Shown piece by piece: positions 28,365-36,949 of a stretch of 45,368 bases of DNA (position 1 is its first letter; every line of letters starts with the position of its first letter). The translations under genes were made by a program, and so were the position numbers. The stretch spans positions 2,476,604 through 2,521,971 of the forward strand of contig NZ_HG322951.1 in the NCBI RefSeq assembly GCF_000455325.1. Reading direction: 5' to 3'. This DNA is from Mycolicibacterium septicum DSM 44393 (GTDB lineage: Bacteria > Actinomycetota > Actinomycetes > Mycobacteriales > Mycobacteriaceae). A model generated the notes under the pieces. The model was not told the origin of the DNA. It saw only the letters and a program-made list of their open reading frames with translations, and made no database searches.

Positions 28365-29089
28365 GTGGTCGGACCTGCCTCAGGAGTGGACATTCCGCGC
28401 TTCCGGGCCTCGCGTAGGCCGGCCAGGGTGGCCGTCCCAGGGGCGCCGCCCGGGACATGCGGATCGGTCAGACCGGCCAAGGTGCGAGCCGTTTCCCGGA
28501 AGGTGCACAGCGGTGCCCCGCGGGTCGGTGCCGGGGGTGTTCCGCCGCGCAGGCCGTCCACCAGATCCCGTGCCGACGAAGGAGTCTGGTTGTCGTAGAA
28601 CTCCCAGTTCACCATCACCACCGGGGCGTAGTCGCATGCCGCATTGCACTCGATGTGTTCGAGGGTGACCCGGCCGTCCGCAGTCGTTTCCCCGGCGTGG
28701 ATGTCCAGATGATCCTGCAGTGCGTCCAGGATCGCGTCGCCGCCCATGATCGCGCACAACGTGTTGGTGCACACGCCGACGAGATAGTCGCCGGTAGGCG
28801 TGCGCCGGTACATCGAGTAGAACGTGGCGACCGCGGTGACCTCGGCATCGGTCAGTCCCAGCAGCCCCGCGCAGAAACCGATTCCGGCGGGGGTGAGGCA
28901 TCCGTCCTCGGCCTGTACCAGGTGCAGCAGCGGCAGCAGCGCCGAGCGGGCGTCGGGATAGCGGGCGGTGATCTGTTCGGCGTCGGCAGTGAGCCGGGCT
29001 GTCACCTCCTCCGGATATGCCGCGGGCCCGTTGATCGGCGGGCCCGCTTCATCGGGGCGTTGCCCCAGCTCCAGGAACACTTCAGTCAT
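28361..29089 (-). CDS. nuoE: NADH-quinone oxidoreductase subunit E
   Basis: A 242-residue thioredoxin-like [2Fe-2S] subunit. Ligands are C107 and C112 (GVCTNTLC), C148 and C152 (ECNAAC). The C-terminal 70 residues beyond the cluster domain are typical for actinobacteria. The start is ATG 29089, with AGGAGA about 9 nt upstream. That ribosome site lies in the second copy of a repeated small ORF whose TGA overlaps this ATG. The frame stays open upstream through the repeats but without family similarity. Confidence 0.95.
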   Translation of the reverse strand: MTEVFLELGQRPDEAGPPINGPAAYPEEVTARLTADAEQITARYPDARSALLPLLHLVQAEDGCLTPAGIGFCAGLLGLTDAEVTAVATFYSMYRRTPTGDYLVGVCTNTLCAIMGGDAILDALQDHLDIHAGETTADGRVTLEHIECNAACDYAPVVMVNWEFYDNQTPSSARDLVDGLRGGTPPAPTRGAPLCTFRETARTLAGLTDPHVPGGAPGTATLAGLREARKRGMSTPEAGPTT

Positions 29090-29151
29090 CCGTGCTGTCT
29101 CCTCTTCGCGCAAGCGCTCATGACGCGTTTCCTCTTCGCGCAAGCGCTCAT
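29086..29151 (-). CDS. Unmarked 21-codon ORF linking nuoD and nuoE
   Basis: A 21-residue ORF made of two MSACAKR units joined by KRV and ending RQHG. Its ATG shares one base with the nuoD stop (TGATG) and its TGA overlaps the nuoE start (ATGA), so it bridges the two genes with no untranslated base. No database function is known to me. It may serve only to carry ribosomes from nuoD to nuoE, or be a chance product of a repeated DNA motif. Each unit ends in AAGAGGA, a ribosome-binding-like sequence. Confidence 0.4.
   Translation of the reverse strand: MSACAKRKRVMSACAKRRQHG
29100..29151. repeat. 22-bp tandem direct repeat, period 30
   Basis: Two identical 22-bp units (29100-29121 and 29130-29151) containing CTTCGCGCAAGCGCTCAT, spaced 8 bp apart. 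On the coding strand each reads ATGAGCGCTTGCGCGAAG. They occupy the whole nuoD-nuoE junction. The core GAGCGCTTGCGC has internal near-symmetry (AGCGCT is a palindrome). Confidence 0.85.
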
Positions 29152-30455
29152 CAGCGGTCCACACCGCCCATGACCGGATCGATCGACGCCACCGCCGCAA
29201 TGGCATCGGCCACCATGCCGCCTTCGCACATCGCCGCCACCGCTTGCAGATTCGTGAACGAGGGGTCGCGGTAGTGCACGCGGTAGGGCCGGGTGCCGCC
29301 GTCGGACACCATGTGCACCCCGAGCTCCCCACGAGGGGACTCCACCGCGACGTAGACCTGCCCGGCCGGTACCCGGATGCCCTCGGTGACGAGCTTGAAG
29401 TGGTGGATCAGCCCCTCCATGGAGTGGCCCATGATCTTGGCGATGTGCTCGGGGGAGTTGCCCAGTCCGTCCGGGCCGACCTTGAGATCGGCCGGCCAGG
29501 CGAGCTTCTTGTCGGTGATCATCACAGGACCGGGGCCGATTTTCGCCAGCTTCTCCAGGCACTGCTCGACGATCTTCACCGACTCCCGCATCTCCTTGAC
29601 CCGGATGATGTACCGGCCGTAAGAGTCGCAGCCGTCATCGGTGATGACGTCGAATTCGTAGTCCTCGTAACCGCAATACGGTTGCGCACGACGCAGATCG
29701 TGGGGGAGTCCGGTGGAGCGCAATACCGGACCGGTGATCCCGAGCGCGATGCACCCGGTCAGATCGAGATACCCGACACCGACGGTGCGCGCCTTCCAGA
29801 TGTAGTTCTCGTTGAGCAGATCCTCCAAGTCCTGCAAGCGGTTCGGCAGCAGATCGACCAGTGCCCGGACCTGGCTGACCGCGTCGTCGGGCAGGTCGGC
29901 CGCCAGCCCGCCCGGCCGGATATAGGCATGGTTCATGCGCAGGCCGGTGATCGACTCGAAGACCCGCAGGATCTCTTCGCGTTCCCGGAACCCATAGAAC
30001 ATGGCCGACATCGCACCCAACTCCATACCGCCGGTGGCCAGCGCCACCAGATGTGAGGAGATCCGGTTGAGCTCCATGAGCATCACCCGCACGACGCTGG
30101 CCCGCGGCGGGATGTCGTCGGTGATGCCGAGCAGCTTCTCCACACCCAGGCAGTACGCCGTCTCGTTGAAGAACGGCGAGAGATAGTCCATCCGGGTGAC
30201 GAAGGTGACGCCCTGGGTCCAGTTGCGGTATTCCAGGTTCTTCTCGATGCCGGTGTGCAGATAGCCGATGCCGCAACGGGCTTCGGTGATGATCTCGCCC
30301 TCGATCTCCAGGATCAACCGCAGCACCCCGTGGGTCGACGGATGCTGGGGACCCATGTTGACCACGATGCGTTCGCCGGCGTGCTCGCGGGCCGCGGCCA
30401 CCACGTCGTCCCAGTCCTGTCCGCCGACCACCACGACGGGGGATTCGGTGCTCAT
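29151..30455 (-). CDS. nuoD: NADH-quinone oxidoreductase subunit D
   Basis: The 434-residue 49-kDa-type subunit that lines the quinone pocket. GPQHPSTHG (35-43) carries the two quinone-site histidines H38 and H42, and GYLHTGIEK follows. The usual C-terminal PRGELG...[10 protein letters not shown] segment is complete. The ATG 30455 shares one base with the nuoC TGA. It ends GGVDR, and the stop overlaps the start of the small bridging ORF. Confidence 0.96.
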   Translation of the reverse strand: MSTESPVVVVGGQDWDDVVAAAREHAGERIVVNMGPQHPSTHGVLRLILEIEGEIITEARCGIGYLHTGIEKNLEYRNWTQGVTFVTRMDYLSPFFNETAYCLGVEKLLGITDDIPPRASVVRVMLMELNRISSHLVALATGGMELGAMSAMFYGFREREEILRVFESITGLRMNHAYIRPGGLAADLPDDAVSQVRALVDLLPNRLQDLEDLLNENYIWKARTVGVGYLDLTGCIALGITGPVLRSTGLPHDLRRAQPYCGYEDYEFDVITDDGCDSYGRYIIRVKEMRESVKIVEQCLEKLAKIGPGPVMITDKKLAWPADLKVGPDGLGNSPEHIAKIMGHSMEGLIHHFKLVTEGIRVPAGQVYVAVESPRGELGVHMVSDGGTRPYRVHYRDPSFTNLQAVAAMCEGGMVADAIAAVASIDPVMGGVDR

Positions 30456-31162
30456 CAGTTGTATGACCTCCGCTGATCGGGCGGCGGAATCTGCGCGCCG
30501 TGGTACTCGACCGGAATCCCGCCCAGTGGATAGTCCTTGCGCTGGGGATGTCCGACCCAGTCGTCGGGCATCTCGATCCGGGTCAACGCCGGATGCCCGT
30601 CGAACACGATGCCGAAGAAGTCGTAGGTCTCGCGCTCGTGCCAGTCGGTGGTGGGGTATACCGAGAACAGCGACGGGATGTGCGGATCCCCGTCGGGCGC
30701 CGCGACTTCCAGCCGGATCCGGCGGTTGTGGGTGATCGACATCAGCGGGTAGACCGCATGGAGTTCGCGGTCGGTGTCGTCGGGGTAGTGGACCCCGCTC
30801 ACACCCAGGCACAGCTCGAACCGCAATTGGGGATCGTCGCGAAGGATGCTGGCCACGGCGGGTAGTTGGACCCGGCTGACCTCCAGGGTCAGCTCATCTC
30901 GATGAACCACCACGCGCTCGATCGAGACCGCATAGCGCTCCTCGCCGAGGAGTTCGGCGAGCCGGTCGACCACCTCGTCGAAATACCCTCCGTAGGGCCG
31001 GGGGGAGCTGCCGGGCAATGCCACCGAACGCACCAACCGGCCGTATCCGGACGTGTCGCCCGTGCCCGTGGCGCCGAACATGCCGCGGCGCGTCCCGATC
31101 ACCTCGGGCCCCTGACCGGTGCCCGCGTCGGTGCTCTCGCCGCTTCCGTTGACCGTGCTCAC
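30455..31162 (-). CDS. nuoC: NADH-quinone oxidoreductase subunit C
   Basis: A 235-residue 30-kDa-type subunit of the peripheral arm. The signature [20 protein letters not shown] is followed by RKDYPLGG. A glycine/serine-rich N-terminal extension of about 35 residues precedes the domain, as in other mycobacteria. The start is GTG 31162, overlapping the nuoB TGA (GTGA). Confidence 0.95.
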   Translation of the reverse strand: MSTVNGSGESTDAGTGQGPEVIGTRRGMFGATGTGDTSGYGRLVRSVALPGSSPRPYGGYFDEVVDRLAELLGEERYAVSIERVVVHRDELTLEVSRVQLPAVASILRDDPQLRFELCLGVSGVHYPDDTDRELHAVYPLMSITHNRRIRLEVAAPDGDPHIPSLFSVYPTTDWHERETYDFFGIVFDGHPALTRIEMPDDWVGHPQRKDYPLGGIPVEYHGAQIPPPDQRRSYN

Positions 31163-31713
31163 CGCAGCAGGCCTTTGAGTTCGATGGTGGGGGTGACGGC
31201 CAGTGCGGCCTGTTCGGCTTCCCGGATGGCCTCCTCGCGGTTCACCCCGAGCGGCATCTGCTGAATCTTGTCGTGCAGCTTCAGGATTGCGTGCAGCAGC
31301 ATCTCCGGTCGCGGTGGGCAGCCGGGCAGGTAGATGTCCACGGGAACCACGTGATCGACGCCCTGGACCACGGCATAGTTGTTGAACATCCCGCCCGAGG
31401 AGGCGCAAACCCCCATGGCCAGCACCCATTTCGGCTCGGCCATCTGGTCGTAGATCTGGCGCAGCACCGGCGCCATCTTCTGACTCACCCGGCCCGCCAC
31501 GATCATCAGATCGGCCTGTCGCGGCGTCGCCGAGAAGCGCTCCATACCGAACCGGGCGATGTCGAAACGTGGTCCGGCCGTCGACATCATCTCGATGGCG
31601 CAGCAGGCCAGGCCGAACGTGGCGGGCCACAACGACCCCTTACGCACGTAGCCTGCGACTGCCTCGACCGTCGACAGCAGGATTCCACCGGGCAGACGTT
31701 CCTCTAGTCCCAA
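31159..31713 (-). CDS. nuoB: NADH-quinone oxidoreductase subunit B
   Basis: The 184-residue PSST-type subunit that holds cluster N2, the last electron carrier before quinone. Ligands are C37-C38 (GLACCAIEM), C103 (GVCASSGG) and C132 (LPGCPPRPE). The start is an uncommon TTG at 31713, giving [10 protein letters not shown] and the usual mycobacterial length; it overlaps the end of nuoA by 10 bp, so translation is coupled. No ATG or GTG lies nearer in frame. Confidence 0.94.
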   Translation of the reverse strand: MGLEERLPGGILLSTVEAVAGYVRKGSLWPATFGLACCAIEMMSTAGPRFDIARFGMERFSATPRQADLMIVAGRVSQKMAPVLRQIYDQMAEPKWVLAMGVCASSGGMFNNYAVVQGVDHVVPVDIYLPGCPPRPEMLLHAILKLHDKIQQMPLGVNREEAIREAEQAALAVTPTIELKGLLR

Positions 31714-32072
31714 TTCAGGCCCCCTCGCCGCCAGACATAGGCGTATGCCACGAACACCGTGAGCATGAACAGCAGCATCTCCACCAGCGCGAACAAACCG
31801 AGGCTGTCGAACGCCACAGCCCACGGGTAAAGGAAGACGATCTCGATGTCGAACACGATGAACAACATCGCGGTCAGGTAGTAGCGGATCGGCATGCGCT
31901 GACCGGTCACGCCGGCGGCCCCGGGCTGCATCGGCTCGATCCCGCATTCGTAGGCCTCGAGTTTGGACCGGTTGTAACGGCGCGGGCCGATCACGAGCGC
32001 GATCCCCACGGAACCCACGGCGAAAGCGGCCGCGATCGCTCCGAGAACCAGGATGGGCGTATATAAATTCAT
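31704..32072 (-). CDS. nuoA: NADH-quinone oxidoreductase subunit A
   Basis: A 122-residue, three-helix ND3-type subunit. YECGIEP (C43, E46) forms the quinone-site loop, and [12 protein letters not shown] (D75, E77) lies in helix 2. It is the first gene of the operon. The start MNLYTPILV at 32072 has GAGGGAG about 11 nt upstream, a slightly long spacing. The frame is open further upstream without family similarity. Confidence 0.94.
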   Translation of the reverse strand: MNLYTPILVLGAIAAAFAVGSVGIALVIGPRRYNRSKLEAYECGIEPMQPGAAGVTGQRMPIRYYLTAMLFIVFDIEIVFLYPWAVAFDSLGLFALVEMLLFMLTVFVAYAYVWRRGGLNWD

Positions 32073-32103
32073 GCCACTTATCGCTCCCTCGCTGGGCTGT
32101 CGA

Positions 32104-32119
32104 TGTGAGCTAACCCACA
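32104..32119. promoter_or_regulatory. CRP-like site TGTGAGCTAACCCACA before nuoA
   Basis: Matches the mycobacterial CRP consensus TGTGA-N6-TCACA at 9 of 10 positions (C for T). It begins 32 bp upstream of the nuoA ATG and overlaps the downstream edge of the putative -10 at 32119-32124 and the predicted start near 32112. In that position a bound CRP would repress rather than activate. Confidence 0.45.
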
Positions 32120-32189
32120 GCCTAGCGAGGTTTGCGGCCTGTGCCACACATTTTGGTTAGTATCGTTTCATATCGGGGCAGCGTGTCGC
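32119..32189 (-). promoter_or_regulatory. nuoA: nuo operon promoter region
   Basis: Two candidates on the minus strand: P1 has -10 TAGGCT (32119-32124) with a weak -35 GTGGCA at 32142-32147. P2 has -10 GATACT (32159-32164) with GCGACA (32184-32189), spacer 19. P1 would give a leader of about 40 nt. The intergenic region is 173 bp, so nuo need not depend on the upstream regulator's promoter. Confidence 0.4.
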
Positions 32190-32245
32190 TGCGGCCACAG
32201 CCATGCCGCGAACAATCAACGGCAACAGGGCAATTCGCGGAAAAG

Positions 32246-32644
32246 TTACTGGACCGGGGTGCGCAGCAGCGACACCACCGCGTCGCCCAACCGGATCGGG
32301 TCGATCGGGTGTGGCACCGCCGCCTCGGCCTGTGACCAGCTAGCCAGCCAGGCATCGTCGGGCCGCCCGGTGAGTACGAGGATCGGCGGGCACTTCGCGA
32401 CCTCGTCCTTGAGCTGTTTGGCCACCCCCATGCCCCCGGCGGGGGTGGCTTCACCGTCGAGGATGGCCAGGTCGATACCGCCGGCGTCCATCCGCGAGAC
32501 CACCATCGGTGCGGTGGCGATCTCCACGTATTCCAGTTCGGGCAGTTCCGGATGCACGCGTTTGCCCAGGGCGAAACGTACCTGTTCGCGGGTGCGCGGG
32601 TTGTCGCTGTACACCAGGATGTGCAGCGGCGCGGGGCCGGCCAT
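32246..32644 (-). CDS. Atypical response-regulator receiver, Rv3143-like
   Basis: A 132-residue single receiver-like domain with no output domain. The acceptor aspartate is D63 (AILDGEATPAGG), an acidic-pocket residue is D14 (YSDN), and T92 is in place. The lysine that normally follows beta 5 (KP) is replaced by histidine (VPH112-P), and D63 is followed by an unusual glycine-rich loop. Phosphorylation signalling may be altered or absent. M. tuberculosis Rv3143 lies in the same place, upstream of nuo. The start ATG 32644 has a TAGCAT -10 box 7 nt upstream (leaderless). No histidine kinase is nearby. Confidence 0.8.
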   Translation of the reverse strand: MAGPAPLHILVYSDNPRTREQVRFALGKRVHPELPELEYVEIATAPMVVSRMDAGGIDLAILDGEATPAGGMGVAKQLKDEVAKCPPILVLTGRPDDAWLASWSQAEAAVPHPIDPIRLGDAVVSLLRTPVQ

Positions 32645-32651
32645 GACGCCG

Positions 32652-32657
32652 ATGCTA
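32652..32657 (-). promoter_or_regulatory. -10 box TAGCAT, leaderless start
   Basis: Minus-strand TAGCAT, 7 nt, then ATG 32644, with no ribosome site. The identical hexamer precedes the dehydrogenase at 844. Confidence 0.5.
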
Positions 32658-32708
32658 CTGCGCAGGGCGCCGTAGGCCGGACAACTCAGCGAATTCTGTT
32701 GCGGGGCA

Positions 32709-33224
32709 TCAGACTCGGGTGAACACAAGTTCACCCGACAGGACCGTCGTCGGACCGACCATCCCGAGCAGGTCTCCCGACACGCCGAAGTCGTCTCGCT
32801 GAACCTCACAACGGCCCGACAGTCGCAGCGCGCCGTCGTCGAGTACCTCCGTGTCGATCGGTAACTCGACGGGCTTCGACACTCCGCGAACCGTCAGGAC
32901 CGTCGTCAACCGCACGCTGTCGTCGGACGGCTCCAAACCTGTCACCTGCACGGTGATGTCGGGATGCGCCTCGACATCGAAGAAATCGGCCGACCGCAGA
33001 TGGTTGTCCCGCTTACCGATCCCGGTGCGAACCGATGCCGCCGCGATCACCACCCGGCCGTTCACCCCGGCGCCGGCGGACCCTTCACCGGTGAACTCGG
33101 TGAACCTCCCGGTGACCGTCGCCAGGCCCCACAGCGTCTTGTTCCGGAACGTCACCGTGGACCGATCCGGGATCAGCGTCCAGTTTCCGGCGCTTGCGGT
33201 CAGGATGTCGCTGGTCGTGGCCAT
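32709..33224 (-). CDS. YceI family protein
   Basis: A 171-residue extended beta-barrel of the YceI family, which binds isoprenoid chains such as polyprenyl or quinone tails. The family landmarks are W15-x2-D19-ST, AASVRTGIGKRDNHLRSADFFDVEAHPDI (62-90), and LTVRGVSKPV near 109. There is no signal peptide, so unlike E. coli YceI it should be cytosolic. TGGAGG lies 4 nt before the ATG. Closeness to nuo may reflect quinone or lipid handling, but that is guesswork. Confidence 0.88.
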   Translation of the reverse strand: MATTSDILTASAGNWTLIPDRSTVTFRNKTLWGLATVTGRFTEFTGEGSAGAGVNGRVVIAAASVRTGIGKRDNHLRSADFFDVEAHPDITVQVTGLEPSDDSVRLTTVLTVRGVSKPVELPIDTEVLDDGALRLSGRCEVQRDDFGVSGDLLGMVGPTTVLSGELVFTRV

Positions 33225-33261
33225 GACACCTCCATTTCGTCGGTTCGGTGCGGGTGGACGT

Positions 33262-33651
33262 TCAGGTGAACAGGGGCGCGATGTCCTTCGGATCGAAATA
33301 CTCGTCGATGCGATGGATCAGACCGTCGGTACCCACTCTGATCACGATGCACACCCGCAGTGCGATCAATGTGCCGTCACGGGCACCGGCGTGCAGGACA
33401 TGTTGCTGGACGAAGCCGCCGTCGAAGAACTGCCGGTCCAGCACCTCGTAGCGGCGCTCGCGGGTGGCGTTGATGAACCAGTCGATGACCTTCAGCGCGC
33501 GGGTCCGGTCGTTGTCCTTCGGATCGCCCGTGTGCCATACCGCGACGTCGTCGGCCCACAGTTGGGCCACGCCCGCCTTGTCGCCGCGCTCGATCGCAGC
33601 GAACAGTCGGTGCGCGACGTCGTCGACGACTGAAACTTCGGCAGGGGACAT
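33262..33651 (-). CDS. NTF2/SnoaL-like small protein
   Basis: A 129-residue NTF2-like domain of the ketosteroid-isomerase / limonene-epoxide-hydrolase superfamily. A helical N-terminal third contains AAIERGDKAGVAQLWADDVAVWHTGD, and the strands end RIDEYFDPKDIAPLF. Two ATGs are adjacent (33654 and 33651); GAGGAG lies 6 nt from the second, so 33651 is preferred. It lies 37 bp before YceI on the same strand and may share its transcript. The substrate is unknown. Confidence 0.8.
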   Translation of the reverse strand: MSPAEVSVVDDVAHRLFAAIERGDKAGVAQLWADDVAVWHTGDPKDNDRTRALKVIDWFINATRERRYEVLDRQFFDGGFVQQHVLHAGARDGTLIALRVCIVIRVGTDGLIHRIDEYFDPKDIAPLFT

Positions 33652-33672
33652 CATCGGCTCCTCGGTTAGGGC

Positions 33673-33703
33673 TTGACCTCAATGGCCATTCAGGTTTCAG
33701 ACT
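33673..33703 (+). promoter_or_regulatory. Promoter TTGACC-N19-CAGACT, leaderless ATG start
   Basis: -35 TTGACC (33673-33678), 19-nt spacer, CAGACT (33698-33703), then 6 nt and ATG 33710. The architecture is the same as at 13765. No ribosome site is visible. Confidence 0.5.
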
Positions 33704-33709
33704 CGAATC

Positions 33710-34345
33710 ATGAACTCCACGCCCGCACATTCGCTGTTCGACGAAGCCTACGAGTCGCGTTCCGCGCCGTGGGTCATCGGCGAACCGCAACCGGCCATCG
33801 TCGAGTTGGAACGCACGGGCCGCCTGGGCGGCAAGGTACTCGACGTCGGCTGTGGTGCCGGCGAGCACACCATGCTGCTGACCCGGCTCGGCTATGACGT
33901 GCTCGGCATCGACTTCTCCGAACATGCCGTCGCCCAGGCCCGGGAGAACGCCGCGCAGCGGGGTATCGACGCGCACTTCGCCGTCGCCGACGCCACCCGC
34001 CTCGGCGAGTCGCCGGGCCCGCGGTACGACACCATCGTCGACAGCGCGCTGTTCCACGTCTTCGACGATGCCGACCGGCCGCGCTATGTGGCCAGCCTGC
34101 ACCGAGCGGCCCGTCCCGGTGCGACGGTGCATGTTCTGGCACTGTCCGACGCGGGCCGCGGATTCGGGCCGCAGGTCAGCGCCGAGGTGATCCGCCGGGC
34201 CTTCGCCGAGGGCTGGGAACTGGAGGCCCTGGACACCACGACGTACCGCGGCGTGGTCGGCGCTGCCCATGCGGAGGCGCTGGGCGAGCAGGTCGGAGCC
34301 CGGGTGGACGAGCCGGCGTGGCTGGCCCGGATCCGCAGGCTCTGA
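33710..34345 (+). CDS. Class I SAM-dependent methyltransferase
   Basis: A 211-residue Rossmann methyltransferase. Motif I is VLDVGCGAGEH (43-53), the acidic end of beta 2 is GIDFS (66-70), motif II is VADATRLG near 91, and the post-motif is DSALFHVFDDADR. It is short and lacks extra domains, so it probably acts on a small molecule. It converges on the DUF6285 gene with 5 bp between stop codons. The substrate cannot be inferred. Confidence 0.88.
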   Translation: MNSTPAHSLFDEAYESRSAPWVIGEPQPAIVELERTGRLGGKVLDVGCGAGEHTMLLTRLGYDVLGIDFSEHAVAQARENAAQRGIDAHFAVADATRLGESPGPRYDTIVDSALFHVFDDADRPRYVASLHRAARPGATVHVLALSDAGRGFGPQVSAEVIRRAFAEGWELEALDTTTYRGVVGAAHAEALGEQVGARVDEPAWLARIRRL

Positions 34346-34350
34346 CGGGT

Positions 34351-34698
34351 TCACTGCTCGTCGTAGCCCGGATGTGCGGCGGCAAGCCGTTGACGTACCA
34401 AGGCCCGCAGGCAGGCGGTGACGTCGTCGGGTCGGTCGTCGAGTTCACCGGTCCGGATCGCCGTGGCCAGCGCGGCCTCATCGGTGAACCCGAGATCCGC
34501 CAGGGCCGTCGTGGCTGCCGCAGGGGTGTCGGAGGCCAGCAGTTCGCGTTCGACCATGCGTAGCGCATTGGCCGCGACCCTGGCCTGAAATTTCACCGGA
34601 GCCGCGACCGTCTCACTGTCGCGCACCTCGGTGTCGAGGAATTCGGCGACCGCGGCGACGAGCTCGGCCGCCGTCGGCCGTCCGTACAGGTTGCTCAC
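34351..34698 (-). CDS. DUF6285 protein, LvaB-like partner of the kinase
   Basis: A 115-residue, mostly helical protein (LYGRPTAAELVAAVAEFLDTEV; FQARVAANALRMVERE). It matches the small proteins encoded beside APH-type acyl-CoA kinases and annotated DUF6285. In the Pseudomonas levulinate pathway the protein of this type (LvaB, about 12 kDa) is needed with the kinase LvaA. The GTG start overlaps the stop of the kinase gene (GTGA), consistent with a complex made at equal amounts. It is the last gene of the eight-gene operon. Confidence 0.75.
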   Translation of the reverse strand: MSNLYGRPTAAELVAAVAEFLDTEVRDSETVAAPVKFQARVAANALRMVERELLASDTPAAATTALADLGFTDEAALATAIRTGELDDRPDDVTACLRALVRQRLAAAHPGYDEQ

Positions 34699-35675
34699 CA
34701 GCTGCTCCCGTCCAGCAGAGTCAACAGGTCCCACTCGGTCTCGCAGACCCGTCGGCCGATCGTCGCCAGCTCCACCGACCGGGTCTGCCCGCTCAGGTGA
34801 CGTTCGGCCTGATAGCGGCAGATGACGCCCCAGCGCAGCGTGGCAAGCACGAGCCACCACCGGATCGCGGACCTGTCGAGGGTGGCGCCGCCGGCTTCCT
34901 CGTAGGCGTTCAGAAAGCTCTCGATGCTGCCCAGCCCACCGGCGCCGAGGGCGGCCGGGGCCCCGAACCGCCAGGCCCGGATGCAGAACCAGGTCAGGTC
35001 CTCGTACACCTCGCCGAGGTGCACCAACTCCCAGTCCAGCACCGCGGCCAGGCCCGAGTCGTCGACGATCACATTGCCCATCCGGAAGTCGCCGTGCACC
35101 AGCCGCAGTGGCGACGCGGGCGGCCGGTTGGCGGCCAGCCAGCGAAACGCCCACTCGAAAGTGGCCGTGGTGTCGCCCATCTCGTCGAGCTGTTCGCGCC
35201 ACTGGGACAGCTGGTCCTGCTCGACGAGACCGGGTAGCGCGGGCGGCTCGGCCCGGTGGATGGCGGCCAGCGCCTGTGCGCACTGGGCGAGCAGCCGGGT
35301 CCGGCCGGCATCGTCGAGCCGGCGCTGGATGCGCCGCACGATGGTCTCGCCACCGATGAAGTCACAGATCAGGAAGGGATCACCCAGCGCGGCAACGGAA
35401 TTGTCGGCGACCAGAACGTGGGGGACCGGCGCCCCGGCCAGCGCCGCCGCCCGTTGGGCACCGGCCTCCAGTTCCATCCCGGCGTGGATCTCGTCGGGCG
35501 CGCCGGTGCGCAGGATCAGCGCACGACGAGCCGAGTCCGTGACGGCGTCGAAGGACCACGTGGTGCGGCTGGCTCCGCCGGTCAGCTCGCGCAGGTTCTC
35601 CACCGCCGGTTCGTCGCCCAGCACCGGCGCGAGGACGTCGACCAGCCGCGGAACGAGAAGGGCGGCCTCGCTCAC
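34695..35675 (-). CDS. APH-type acyl-CoA kinase, LvaA/ACAD10-11-like
   Basis: A 326-residue phosphotransferase with canonical catalytic motifs H194-G-D196-FRMGN and D214-W-E216. N-terminal GGASRTTW (33-40) is the nucleotide loop. Position between an acyl-CoA dehydrogenase gene and DUF6285, with GTGA overlaps on both sides, marks it as the kinase that phosphorylates the 4-hydroxyl of hydroxyacyl-CoAs in LvaA-type systems. Human ACAD10 and ACAD11 carry the same two activities in one chain. It is unlike the W-G-D phosphotransferase at 9219. Confidence 0.82.
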   Translation of the reverse strand: MSEAALLVPRLVDVLAPVLGDEPAVENLRELTGGASRTTWSFDAVTDSARRALILRTGAPDEIHAGMELEAGAQRAAALAGAPVPHVLVADNSVAALGDPFLICDFIGGETIVRRIQRRLDDAGRTRLLAQCAQALAAIHRAEPPALPGLVEQDQLSQWREQLDEMGDTTATFEWAFRWLAANRPPASPLRLVHGDFRMGNVIVDDSGLAAVLDWELVHLGEVYEDLTWFCIRAWRFGAPAALGAGGLGSIESFLNAYEEAGGATLDRSAIRWWLVLATLRWGVICRYQAERHLSGQTRSVELATIGRRVCETEWDLLTLLDGSSW

Positions 35676-36916
35676 CGTTTGGCCTTGCCGAACCCGAACA
35701 GCCGCTGCGCCACCCGGCGCATCTGGATCTCCTCGGCACCTTCGGTGATGCGGTAGCGACGATGATGGCGGTAGATGTGCTCGAACGGTTCGTGACGGCT
35801 GTAGCCGATGCCACCGTGCACCTGCATGGCCCGGTCGGCGGCTTCGCACACCAGGCGGTTGGCGCGGTAGTTGGCCATCGACACCTTGTCGGACACCTCC
35901 ATGTGGTGGTTCTGGTCCAACTGCGTTGCGGCGTATCGGACCAGCAGCCTGACCATCTGCGCCTCGGTCTGCAGTTCCACCAACGGCCACTGCACGGCCT
36001 GGTTCACCGCCAGCGGCTTGCCGAACACCATGCGCCGGTTGGCGTAGTCCACCGCGCGGTCGATACAGAACTGGGCCGCGCCCAGGCTGCTCGCGGCCTG
36101 ACGAATCCGGTTCTCGTGCAGGAACGTCTGCCCGACCTCCAGGCCGCGGTCGATCTCACCGAGCACCGCATCGGCGGGCACCCGCACGTTGTTCAACTCG
36201 ACCTCGCCGTGATCGGTGGGCATGTTGAACGTCCACCAATAGAACGGGACGGTGAATCCCGGCGAATCGGTGGGAACCAGGAATGCGCTGATGCCTCGGG
36301 CCTGCCCGGGTTCGCCGGAGGTCCGGGCGAAGATCAGATCGTGGGTGGCCCGGTGTACTCCGGTGTTCCACCGCTTGCGACCGTTGATGACCCAGCCATC
36401 CCCGTCAGGTATCGCGGTCGTCTCCAGCCAGGTCGCATCCGAACCGTGGTCGGGCTCGGTCAGACCGAACGCCATCGAACGCTTGCCGGTGAGCATCGCC
36501 TCGACCCATTCGGACTTCTGCGCCTCGGTACCGAACCGGTCCATCATGATCACCTGTGGGAAGTTGCCCACGATCGAGGATTCGTCCTGCAGATCGTTGT
36601 GCAGCCCGAGGCCCTTGTGCGCCAGGTGTTCCCGGATGACCGCCATGTCCAGGTTGCTGCCGTCACGCCCACCGAACCGGGCGGGCAGGCCGTACCGCAG
36701 CCAGCCGGCGGCATCGGCACGTCGACGCATCTCGTCGAGCAGGTCCTCCCAGGCGCGGGCGGGCACTCCGCCGTTCTCCCAGTCGGTGCGGGCATATTCG
36801 CGGCGCTGGTCGAAGTACTGCATGTGCTCACGCTCAAGCGGCTTGATCTCGGCCTCGATGAACTCGTCCATCTCGGTGAGCACAGCTGAAAGATGGTCGG
36901 GCAAAGCGAAATCCAC
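35672..36916 (-). CDS. Acyl-CoA dehydrogenase family protein, LvaC/ACAD11-like
   Basis: A 414-residue FAD acyl-CoA dehydrogenase fold. MAFGLTEPDHGSDATW (about 148-163) binds FAD and substrate, a helical C-terminal domain has MQVHGGIGYS, and ITEGAEEIQMRRVAQ (390-404) is the signature end. In LvaC-type systems this protein removes phosphate from the 4-phosphoacyl-CoA to give an enoyl-CoA. Ordinary acyl-CoA dehydrogenation is the alternative. The start is GTG 36916 with AAAGAGAGA upstream. Confidence 0.86.
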   Translation of the reverse strand: MDFALPDHLSAVLTEMDEFIEAEIKPLEREHMQYFDQRREYARTDWENGGVPARAWEDLLDEMRRRADAAGWLRYGLPARFGGRDGSNLDMAVIREHLAHKGLGLHNDLQDESSIVGNFPQVIMMDRFGTEAQKSEWVEAMLTGKRSMAFGLTEPDHGSDATWLETTAIPDGDGWVINGRKRWNTGVHRATHDLIFARTSGEPGQARGISAFLVPTDSPGFTVPFYWWTFNMPTDHGEVELNNVRVPADAVLGEIDRGLEVGQTFLHENRIRQAASSLGAAQFCIDRAVDYANRRMVFGKPLAVNQAVQWPLVELQTEAQMVRLLVRYAATQLDQNHHMEVSDKVSMANYRANRLVCEAADRAMQVHGGIGYSRHEPFEHIYRHHRRYRITEGAEEIQMRRVAQRLFGFGKAKR

Positions 36917-36949
36917 GATGATCTCTCTTTCTCGGGTCTGAGGCTCGGG

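Noticed and set aside
29086..29332. N-terminally extended nuoE starting inside nuoD
   Set aside because: The extension encodes the repeated ERLREEET units and nuoD mirror sequence; the ATG at 29089 has a good ribosome site and the normal family N-terminus.
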